From Eubacterium sp. CAG:841 (GTDB lineage: Bacteria; Bacillota; Clostridia; Oscillospirales; CAG-272): a stretch of DNA of 5,382 bases. Of this stretch, positions 1 through 4,957 are shown piece by piece. Made by a program: the position numbers and the translations under genes. Numbering within the stretch: position 1 is the first letter of the stretch; every line of letters begins with the position of its first letter. Where the stretch lies: assembly GCA_000437375.1 (NCBI GenBank), contig FR898206.1:17960-23341 (forward strand). The letters are read 5' to 3'. Below the pieces are notes generated by a model. That model was given only the letters and a program-made list of their open reading frames with translations. It did no database searches and had not been told where the DNA came from.

Positions 1-1765
1 TGAACTCCTTCCTGCTTTTTGAAGGCGGATTTATTACGCTTTGAAGCGCACTGCAAAGCGCTTCCGTTCCGGCAACACCTTTTTTCGACGGCGTTATGAC
101 CTGTATGCCGTCAAAAACGGAAAGTCCGTAGCTCTTCGGCAAACGCTTTTTGCAAAGCTCCATCACCGTCTGCACTGTAAGCTCGTCCGTTTCGCGCGGA
201 ATAAAGAAGAAATCTCCGTCTTTTTTTGTAAGATCTATATGCTCTCCGTCATTTACCGCATGAGCGTTTGTTACGATCAGACTTTCCATAGCCTGACGGA
301 AAATATATTTGAGTTCAACCGTATTGTACCTGTCCGAAGCTATGATATCCTTGAAAACGCATCCGGGACCTACCGGCGGAAGCTGGTTTGCGTCGCCTAT
401 CATGATAAGACGTGCAGTCGGTCTTACGGCGCGCAGAAGCGACTCCATAAGATAAATATCTATCATAGAAGATTCATCCACAAGTATAACGTCCTCATCA
501 AGCGGAGCGTTCTCGCCGCGATGAAATTTGGGCTCATCATCGGAGCCGCGCTCTGTTTCAAGTAATCGATGAATCGTTTTCGCTTCCCTGCCCGTCGCCT
601 CTGTCATTCTTTTTGCGGCACGACCTGTAGGCGCGCAAAGCGCAACTGAAAGACCGAGCGTTTCAAATATTCGTATTATCGCTCTTGCAACAGTAGTCTT
701 ACCGGTTCCGGGTCCTCCCGTAAGCACAAACACGCCCTGACAAAGCGAATCCGTTATCGCCTTTCGCTGAAGCTTGGCGTACGATATTCCGTTTTCAACC
801 TCAACCCGCTCTATAAGTGTTGCAACATTTGCCGTATCTATGCTATGATCCGCCTTTGACAGCTCGTCCAGCTTTTTAACTATATATTTTTCCGCCCTAT
901 GTGATTCCTTTGTGTAAATGCAGTTTCTTCCGTCAAACTTTTCAAGCACAAGCTCTCCTCGCATCACAAGCGCGCCAAGCTCGTTTTCGGCATCGTCCGT
1001 ACTGCACGAAAGCAGTCTGCACGATGTTTCCACAAGCTTATTCTGCGGAAGATAAACGTGTCCGCTCGAATACTGATTATATGTAAGCACGAATTTTATT
1101 CCGGCAGCGATTCTCTCCCTTGAATCCTTGGGAATTCCGAGCGAACGTGCGACAGCGTCTGCTTTCTCGAAACCTATTCCGCTTATTTCATCGCACAGAA
1201 GATATGGATTGGCTTTTATCATATCAACCGCTCCGCTGCCGAAGCGCTTATATATTTTGACCGACGTAAGCGGTCCGAAATAATCGCGGCAGAACATCAT
1301 AACCGCACGCATACCGAACTGCGATTTGAAGCTCTCCCCTATTTCCTTTGCCTTCTTCGGTGAAATTCCCGTAATATCGGAAAGCCATTCGGGATTTTTT
1401 TCAATAACATCGAAGCTGTCAAGTCCGTATTTTTCAACTATACGCTTTGCCGTAGCCTTGCCTATTCCGCGTACTGCGCCGGAGGCAAGATATTTCAGTA
1501 TTGCGCTCTCAGTCGACGGAAGCTGCTTTTCGTAATATTCAACCGAAAACTGATGCCCGAACTGCGGATGCACCGTCCACTTTCCGCCGGCTTCAATACT
1601 CTCGCCCTCGCAAAGATACGGCATGATCCCGACCGCCGTAACAAGCTCGTCGTCATCGGTGGCGATATCGCAAACGGTGTATCCGTTCTCTTCGTTCTGA
1701 TATATTATTTTTTCAATAATTCCGGAGATTTTTATTAGCTCCTCACCGATTCCAATACCGTCCAT
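1..1765 (-). CDS. recD2: RecD2-type ATP-dependent 5'-3' DNA helicase (RecD/TraA family), C-terminus cut off by window edge
   Basis: The minus-strand frame is open from ATG 1765-1763 to the window edge, giving 588 residues. RecD2 is usually about 720-750 residues, so roughly the last 150 (end of helicase domain 2) lie outside. Visible parts are an N-terminal OB-like region (about 12-80), helix-hairpin-helix repeats (RGIGKATAKRIV, 99-110; ITGISPKKAKEIG, 131-143; SGIGFEKADAVA, 195-206), Walker A GGPGTGKTT (350-358), motif Ia CAPTGRAAKRM (377-387), Walker B DESS (430-433), motif III IGDANQLPPVGPG (456-468), the YIFRQA motif (487-492) and TPSKKGVAG (558-566). No motif is broken. Family knowledge: RecD2 is a RecBCD-independent SF1B helicase that moves 5' to 3' on single-stranded DNA and acts in DNA repair and replication-fork maintenance. 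The Shine-Dalgarno AAGGAA lies directly after the upstream gene's TAA, 11 bp before this ATG, so translational coupling is likely. metK followed by recD2 is, as I recall, a recurring order in Clostridia, often with comF next; that gene is not visible here. Confidence 0.96.
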   Translation of the reverse strand, partial: MDGIGIGEELIKISGIIEKIIYQNEENGYTVCDIATDDDELVTAVGIMPYLCEGESIEAGGKWTVHPQFGHQFSVEYYEKQLPSTESAILKYLASGAVRGIGKATAKRIVEKYGLDSFDVIEKNPEWLSDITGISPKKAKEIGESFKSQFGMRAVMMFCRDYFGPLTSVKIYKRFGSGAVDMIKANPYLLCDEISGIGFEKADAVARSLGIPKDSRERIAAGIKFVLTYNQYSSGHVYLPQNKLVETSCRLLSCSTDDAENELGALVMRGELVLEKFDGRNCIYTKESHRAEKYIVKKLDELSKADHSIDTANVATLIERVEVENGISYAKLQRKAITDSLCQGVFVLTGGPGTGKTTVARAIIRIFETLGLSVALCAPTGRAAKRMTEATGREAKTIHRLLETERGSDDEPKFHRGENAPLDEDVILVDESSMIDIYLMESLLRAVRPTARLIMIGDANQLPPVGPGCVFKDIIASDRYNTVELKYIFRQAMESLIVTNAHAVNDGEHIDLTKKDGDFFFIPRETDELTVQTVMELCKKRLPKSYGLSVFDGIQVITPSKKGVAGTEALCSALQSVINPPSKSRKEF

Positions 1766-1776
1766 TTTGGTTCCTT

Positions 1777-2094
1777 TTAGTTATAATTTATCTTAATATT
1801 CTTGTACTTTCTTCTGAATCTTTCGGCTATTTCCGCCGTCCTTTCCCTTTCGGGCGACGATGACGGAACATTCACCGTTATTTTTTTTACCTTAAAAACC
1901 GATTCGGCTATTGCGGCTCGTATGCAGTATTCAACGTTTTCGGAATCCGCATAAATGCTTATTTCTTTGTCGTCACAGTTGCACCCTCGACGTTTAAGCT
2001 CTTTGCCGGCATGAGACGAGATCACCGCAGTCACAATAATATAAATTCCGTAAAAAATGCAGAATGAAAGAAAAATCTTTATAAATATATACAT
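1777..2094 (-). CDS. Small membrane-anchored protein of unknown function, between metK and recD2
   Basis: This is a 105-residue protein I do not recognise. Residues 3-25 form one strongly hydrophobic segment (Ile/Phe/Tyr-rich). It is followed by the basic stretch KELKRR (31-36), so by the positive-inside rule the remaining 80 residues probably face the cytoplasm. That tail reads as alternating strands and helices: a strand near 43-50, a helix near 53-65, a strand at 70-77 (KKITVNVP), a charged helix at about 82-97, and a last strand near 99-104. Cysteines sit at 38, 40 and 57, with no obvious metal-binding or catalytic motif. The start is supported by an AAGGAG Shine-Dalgarno six bases before the ATG. 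It lies 67 bp after metK and 11 bp before recD2, which supports a real operon gene rather than a shadow frame. Its ribosome binding site is buried in a long hairpin, so its translation may be controlled. No function is assigned. Confidence 0.8.
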   Translation of the reverse strand: MYIFIKIFLSFCIFYGIYIIVTAVISSHAGKELKRRGCNCDDKEISIYADSENVEYCIRAAIAESVFKVKKITVNVPSSSPERERTAEIAERFRRKYKNIKINYN

Positions 2095-2144
2095 AACGGG
2101 CTCCTTTTTGCTTTTATCATATGATATGAAAAAGGTCGCCCGTT
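2095..2144 (-). promoter_or_regulatory. Intergenic hairpin that buries the Shine-Dalgarno of the 105-residue gene
   Basis: On the transcribed strand the 5' arm is AACGGGC-GA-CCUUUUU (2144-2129) and the 3' arm is AAAAAGG-A-GCCCGUU (2109-2095). This gives 14 perfect pairs broken by a small 2x1 internal loop. The 19-base loop contains the 12-bp palindrome TATCATATGATA (2115-2126), which can fold further. The 3' arm contains the whole AAGGAG ribosome binding site and ends at the base before the AUG. The bases after it are AUGUAUAUAUUU, so there is no U-tract and it is unlikely to be an intrinsic terminator. The metK stop codon lies 17 bases before the 5' arm. I infer translational repression or uncoupling, or an RNA-stability element for the metK 3' end. 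Confidence 0.75.
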
Positions 2145-2161
2145 TGTTATTCTGTTTTATG

Positions 2162-3349
2162 TCAGATCTTGAGTCCGAGTTTGTCTGCTATTATATCGGC
2201 TATATCGGTTTTTTCAAAGCGAACACCAAGCTCTTCTCTTCCGAAATGACCGTATGCCGAAAGCGGAGCAAATATGGGCTTTCTGAGTCCGAAGTACGAA
2301 ATTATTGCCGCCGGACGGAAGTCCACAGTTTCACGCAAAGCCTTTGCAATTTTCTCGTCGGAAACTTTTCCCGTTCCGAATGTGTTTACGTTTATGCAAA
2401 GCGGATGCGCAACGCCGATAGCATAAGCTATCTGAACCTCGCATCTGTCAGCCACGCCGGATGCAATTATGTTCTTTGCCGCATATCTTGCCGCATAGCA
2501 GGCGCTTCTGTCAACCTTCGTTGCATCCTTGCCGGAAAATGCGCCGCCTCCGTGTCTTGAATAGCCGCCATATGTGTCAACTATTATTTTTCTTCCCGTA
2601 AGACCGCTGTCTCCGTCCGGCCCACCGACAACAAATCTGCCTGTCGGGTTTACATATATTTTTGTATTTGCATCAATCAAATGCTTCGGTACGATAGGAG
2701 AAATAACCTTTTCGATTATGTCCTCGCGAATCTGCTTCTGAGTAACTTCGGGATCGTGGTGAGCTGAAACGACGATATTGTCGAGTCTGACGGGAGTATC
2801 GCCGTCATACTGAACGGTTACCTGAGTTTTTCCGTCCGGACGGAGGTAAGCTATATCACCGCTTTTTCTTACAGCCGCAAGTTTTTTTGAAAGATTTGTA
2901 GCTATCGAATATCCGAGCGGCATGAAATTTTCCGTTTCTCTGCACGCATAGCCGAATACCATTCCCTGATCGCCTGCGCCGATATCAAAACCGTCGCCGT
3001 CGCCCTCTTTTGCCTCGAGCGATTCATTTACGCCCATCGCTATATCAGGCGACTGAGTATGTATAAGATTAAGAATTTTGAGGTTATCACAGTCAAATCC
3101 GTATTCCTTCTTTGTATAGCCGATGTCACGTACCGCGTCTCTGACCGTTTTTTCAACGTCTATCTTCGCATCTGCCGTTATCTCGCCCATTATAAGAACG
3201 TGCTGAGTTGTAACCGCCGTTTCGCACGCACAGCGCGCATTTTCATCCTGACGGAGAAGCGCGTCAAGCACGCTGTCCGAAATTCTGTCGCAGACTTTAT
3301 CGGGATGACCTTCCGTCACCGATTCGGTTGCAAAAAATCTTGTTGCCAT
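2162..3349 (-). CDS. metK: S-adenosylmethionine synthetase (methionine adenosyltransferase)
   Basis: This complete 395-residue protein matches the family's usual length of about 385-400. Family knowledge: it is a cytoplasmic, usually tetrameric, Mg2+/K+-dependent enzyme that joins methionine and ATP to make SAM, releasing phosphate and pyrophosphate. Family signatures are present in order: [17 protein letters not shown] (9-25, with His15 and Asp17), [12 protein letters not shown] (124-135), RPDGKTQVT (170-178), [20 protein letters not shown] (243-262) and the glycine-rich P-loop-like [18 protein letters not shown] (265-282). Compared with the common forms I remember, Gln in CDQISD is Arg22 and Pro in KDPTK is Ala276. 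Both look like tolerated variants. The start is set by the usual distance to GHPDK and by an AAGGA Shine-Dalgarno about nine bases upstream. It is the first gene behind a promoter, SAM-I riboswitch and terminator, so its product represses its own transcription when abundant. Read-through would also supply the 105-residue gene and recD2. Confidence 0.99.
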   Translation of the reverse strand: MATRFFATESVTEGHPDKVCDRISDSVLDALLRQDENARCACETAVTTQHVLIMGEITADAKIDVEKTVRDAVRDIGYTKKEYGFDCDNLKILNLIHTQSPDIAMGVNESLEAKEGDGDGFDIGAGDQGMVFGYACRETENFMPLGYSIATNLSKKLAAVRKSGDIAYLRPDGKTQVTVQYDGDTPVRLDNIVVSAHHDPEVTQKQIREDIIEKVISPIVPKHLIDANTKIYVNPTGRFVVGGPDGDSGLTGRKIIVDTYGGYSRHGGGAFSGKDATKVDRSACYAARYAAKNIIASGVADRCEVQIAYAIGVAHPLCINVNTFGTGKVSDEKIAKALRETVDFRPAAIISYFGLRKPIFAPLSAYGHFGREELGVRFEKTDIADIIADKLGLKI

Positions 3350-3392
3350 TTTTGTTTTTCCTTTTTTAAGCTATTATTTCTTAACAGTCCCG

Positions 3393-3424
3393 AATAAAAA
3401 TCGTCTTGGATTTCCCCAAGACGA
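3393..3424 (-). terminator. SAM-riboswitch-controlled intrinsic terminator before metK
   Basis: The transcribed strand has a perfect 9-bp stem UCGUCUUGG / CCAAGACGA (3424-3416 with 3409-3401) closed by a six-base loop, followed by UUUUUAUU (3400-3393). This is a standard rho-independent terminator about 43 bases before the metK start. The left half of the stem, UCGUCU (3424-3419), can instead pair with AGAUGA (3451-3446), which includes part of the 3' strand of riboswitch helix P1. That gives a six-pair antiterminator core with one G-U, the arrangement expected of an S-box OFF switch: SAM bound gives termination, SAM absent gives read-through. Confidence 0.93.
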
Positions 3425-3442
3425 CCGAAATGCTTAAAACAA

Positions 3443-3528
3443 ATCTCATCTATCGGGAATTGGCACCTTGTATAAATACAGGTTGCCGGGCTTCACAGGG
3501 CCAGTCCCTCCACCTCTCTTGATAAGAT
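3443..3528 (-). promoter_or_regulatory. SAM-I (S-box) riboswitch aptamer in the metK leader
   Basis: The transcribed strand carries the S-box core in order: AGAGAGGUGGAGGGACUGGC, then GAAGCCCGGCAACC, AAGGUGCCAAUUCC and GAUGAGAU. Helix P1 is AUCUUAUC (3528-3521) with GAUGAGAU (3450-3443), eight pairs including one G-U. P2 with its kink-turn and pseudoknot loop covers the GGAGGGACUGGCCC region. P3 is ACC-UGUA-UUUA-UACA-(A)-GGU, with one bulged A. P4 is hardly present: only five bases lie between AAUUCC and the P1 3' strand, allowing at most two or three weak pairs. The aptamer begins at the predicted transcription start and is followed by a terminator, so the whole element is an OFF switch for metK. 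The class is certain from the conserved core. Confidence 0.97.
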
Positions 3529-3534
3529 ATGCAT

Positions 3535-3563
3535 ATTATAACACAGGTTTTTTAATAATGCAA
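3535..3563 (-). promoter_or_regulatory. Sigma-A promoter of the metK riboswitch transcript
   Basis: On the minus strand there is TTGCAT (3563-3558), a 17-base AT-rich spacer, and a perfect TATAAT (3540-3535). Predicted initiation is about seven bases on, near 3528, which is the first base of riboswitch helix P1. The transcript therefore has almost no leader before the aptamer. The promoter lies 17 bp beyond the stop of the upstream membrane-protein gene. I see no terminator hairpin between them, so some transcripts from the ribU unit may also run into this leader. Confidence 0.9.
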
Positions 3564-3579
3564 TAGAAATTTTATATTT

Positions 3580-4077
3580 TTATACTATGCCTGCAATGCC
3601 GTACGATATAAATGACATTATAACCCCTGCCGCCATAACTCCGAGCAAGGCAGAAAGCATAGCCTTCCAGAAAGGCATATCAAGTACTGCCGCAACAAGG
3701 CTACCCGTCCATGCGCCTGTTCCGGGAAGAGGTATCATTATAAATACAGCAACTCCCCAAAAGCCATACTTTGATATCTTTTCTTTATTTTTTTCGGCTT
3801 TTGAAAGAAGCCAATTCGCAAATCCGGCGAATACCTTTGTTTTCTGCATAAGGCGGATTACAGCTTTTATAAAAAGCAATATAAAAGGTACGGGAACCAT
3901 ATTTCCGAGAACACTGAGCAAATACGTCTGAAGCGGAGGCATACCGAATGCCGCCCCGAGCGGTATTGCACCGCGCAGTTCAATTATCGGTATCATCGAG
4001 CAGAAGAACACGCAAAGCTCTTTGCCCACAGTGTTCAAAAAAAAATCGGATATGGAACTTGCTATTGATAAAAGCAT
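3580..4077 (-). CDS. Small multi-drug export protein family (COG2426 / PF06695) membrane protein
   Basis: This 165-residue, very hydrophobic protein has about four to five membrane segments and is full length for this family (about 150-190). Two signatures stand out: MIPIIELRGAIPLG (28-41) and MIPLPGTGAWTGSLVA (114-129). The two Pro/Gly-rich motifs resemble re-entrant loops, and the family is distantly reminiscent of DedA-like proteins. A Lys-rich loop (about 93-103, KAEKNKEKISK) separates the halves and probably faces the cytoplasm. The 'multi-drug export' name is a database label; to my knowledge the true substrate is not settled. The start is supported by GGGAG seven bases before the ATG. 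It lies 43 bp after ribU with no terminator between, so it is probably co-transcribed and under the same FMN riboswitch. That placement makes a role linked to flavin or membrane homeostasis thinkable, but this is only context. Confidence 0.9.
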   Translation of the reverse strand: MLLSIASSISDFFLNTVGKELCVFFCSMIPIIELRGAIPLGAAFGMPPLQTYLLSVLGNMVPVPFILLFIKAVIRLMQKTKVFAGFANWLLSKAEKNKEKISKYGFWGVAVFIMIPLPGTGAWTGSLVAAVLDMPFWKAMLSALLGVMAAGVIMSFISYGIAGIV

Positions 4078-4120
4078 ATCTTTACTCCCAATTTATATTT
4101 TTATGCGTTTGTTTTCAAAA

Positions 4121-4720
4121 TTATTTCCTTCCGTGAAGGATGGGCGAAAGTCTTTTGTAAGTGAAGAAAACTATCGTTGAAACTATAAGCCCTTTTGCAA
4201 GTGTAAACGGCACATTGAAGATAAGAAGTGCCTGCGGCAGGCTCTCAATCGACGGAAGAATTGCACGATACATTGAAATTATCGTCTCCTCCGAAAGCCC
4301 GTATGCCCGCATATAGAACGGATATGTTATATAGTAGTTTACGGGGAGACTGGCTGCCGCCATTATGAGCGACCCTGTCAAAGAGCCGATAAGAGCTGAT
4401 TTTTTGGTTTTTATACGCTTGTATATTATTCCCGCGGGCAAAACAAAACAGCACCCTAAAATGAAGTTTGCAAGCTCGCCCACCCCCGCGCTTGATGATA
4501 CTGCAATATGTATTACGCATTTTATAAAGCATACTGCTATTCCCGCAATCGGACCAAGTGCAAATGACGCAAGCAACGCAGGCAGATCGGAAAAATCAAA
4601 CTTTACAAAGCTTGGAATTAAGAATGTAAGCGGAAATTCAAGATACATAAGTATAGTCGCAACGGCTCCAAGCACGCCTACCGTTGCTATTGATTTTACG
4701 CTGATTTTATTTTCTTTCAT
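4121..4720 (-). CDS. ribU: Riboflavin transporter RibU, substrate-binding S-component of an ECF transporter
   Basis: The protein has 199 residues, the usual RibU size, with about six membrane helices. Diagnostic stretches are MYLEFPLTFLIPSFVKFDFS (25-44), then DLPALLASFALGPIAG (45-60), GVGELANFILGCCFVLPAG (79-97) and, near the end, FNVPFTLAKGLIV (168-180) with YKRLSP (188-193). Family knowledge: RibU binds riboflavin in the membrane and docks on the shared energy-coupling module (EcfA, EcfA', EcfT), whose genes are not in this window. In the conserved segment after the third helix I expect IKN-LLH, but here it reads IKCVIH (66-71), with Cys68 in place of Asn. The frame stays open upstream to 4804, but those 28 codons lie in the riboswitch terminator and part of the aptamer. 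ATG 4720 has a proper Shine-Dalgarno (AAGGGA) and gives the normal N-terminus, so I chose it. The FMN riboswitch upstream supports the assignment independently. Confidence 0.96.
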   Translation of the reverse strand: MKENKISVKSIATVGVLGAVATILMYLEFPLTFLIPSFVKFDFSDLPALLASFALGPIAGIAVCFIKCVIHIAVSSSAGVGELANFILGCCFVLPAGIIYKRIKTKKSALIGSLTGSLIMAAASLPVNYYITYPFYMRAYGLSEETIISMYRAILPSIESLPQALLIFNVPFTLAKGLIVSTIVFFTYKRLSPILHGRK

Positions 4721-4722
4721 AC

Positions 4723-4741
4723 TTTCCCTTTCTTCGGGAAA
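4723..4741 (-). promoter_or_regulatory. Hairpin sequestering the ribU ribosome binding site
   Basis: The transcribed strand has UUUCCC (4741-4736), a seven-base loop GAAGAAA, then GGGAAA (4728-4723): six perfect pairs. The 3' arm includes the GGGA core of the ribU Shine-Dalgarno and lies two bases before the AUG. The 5' arm can alternatively pair with CGGGGA (4755-4750), the 3' half of the preceding terminator. RBS masking and the terminator are therefore compatible with each other, and both are excluded by that alternative pairing. I infer a second, translational layer of FMN control. Confidence 0.7.
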
Positions 4742-4742
4742 T

Positions 4743-4769
4743 AAAAAAATCCCCGAAAACACAGGGGGA
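4743..4769 (-). terminator. FMN-riboswitch-controlled intrinsic terminator before ribU
   Basis: The transcribed strand has UCCCC (4769-4765), a ten-base loop, GGGGA (4754-4750), then seven U (4749-4743). The stem is short (five pairs, four of them G-C) but the U-tract is excellent and the position, between an FMN aptamer and its gene, is right. A further small hairpin GCGGAU/GUCCGC (4790-4773) lies between the aptamer and this terminator. It is probably structural, since only four U follow it. Confidence 0.8.
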
Positions 4770-4791
4770 AAAGCGGACAAATATATCCGCA

Positions 4792-4904
4792 AATCTTTTC
4801 TCATCCGGACTGTACCGTCGGTTGAGGAGTTTCACCTCATCGGCGCCCGAAGGCGTTCGCAGACTATAACTGCCGGTATGGATTTACACCATTCCCCAAA
4901 GATT
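4792..4904 (-). promoter_or_regulatory. FMN riboswitch (RFN element) controlling ribU
   Basis: All six RFN helices can be traced. P1 is AAUCUUU (4904-4898) with AAAGAUU (4798-4792). P2 is AUGG/CCAU after the conserved GGGGAA. P3 is GCAG-UUAUAGU-CUGC. P4 is CGCC/GGCG capped by a UUCG tetraloop (4855-4844). P5 is GAGG-UGAAACU-CCUC. P6 lies in ACCGACGGUACAGUCCGGAU. The conserved joining sequences ACCGGCAG, GCCGAUGAGGUGAAAC and GUCCGGAUGAGA are present. Family knowledge: FMN binding usually shuts off riboflavin synthesis or uptake genes, matching the transporter and terminator downstream. No separate promoter is evident between tuf and the first base of P1. Confidence 0.97.
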
Positions 4905-4913
4905 TTTTATATT

Positions 4914-4945
4914 TTTTTCGGGGCAGGTTACCCTGCCCCGAAAAA
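4914..4945 (-). other. GNRA-capped hairpin in the tuf 3' region, without a U-tract
   Basis: The tuf-sense strand has UUUUUCGGGGCAGG, then the tetraloop GUAA, then CCUGCCCCGAAAAA: 14 unbroken pairs, nine of them the G-C-rich core. GUAA fits the GNRA class on this strand, whereas the opposite strand would have UUAC, so the structure seems built for tuf mRNA. The bases after the stem are AAUAUAAAAAAUC, so the U-tract needed for standard intrinsic termination is missing on both strands. It starts 12 bases after the tuf stop and ends nine bases before the FMN aptamer. It may be an mRNA 3'-end stabiliser or processing site, or an atypical terminator. Confidence 0.85.
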
Positions 4946-4957
4946 TCATAATGTTAA

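Noticed and set aside
41..565. Plus-strand open frame of 174 codons
   Set aside because: It is antisense to recD2 across its helicase motifs. The translation shows no domain and there is no convincing ribosome binding site.
2115..2126. TATCATATGATA palindrome as an operator for a DNA-binding regulator
   Set aside because: It lies in the loop of the larger hairpin and has no promoter nearby. A local RNA stem extension explains it as well.
3365..3387. UUAAG/CUUAA stem just before the metK Shine-Dalgarno as a second control layer
   Set aside because: It has only five weak A-U-rich pairs with a nine-base loop, and the ribosome binding site stays outside. It could easily be chance in such AT-rich sequence.
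2057..3397. Plus-strand open frames opposite metK (2057-2560 and 3059-3397)
   Set aside because: Both are shadows of metK, whose 395-residue product is complete and fully conserved. Their translations are not protein-like.
4245..4532. Minus-strand open frame of 95 codons inside ribU
   Set aside because: It is another frame of ribU, which has clear conserved motifs here. It has no Shine-Dalgarno and no recognisable product.
4773..4790. GCGGAU/GUCCGC hairpin as the main ribU terminator
   Set aside because: Only four U follow before a C-run. The next hairpin, with seven U, is the better terminator.
4906..4911. TATAAA as a -10 box for ribU
   Set aside because: The matching -35 position reads AGGGTA, far from TTGACA, and initiation would fall near 4899 inside helix P1, cutting the aptamer.
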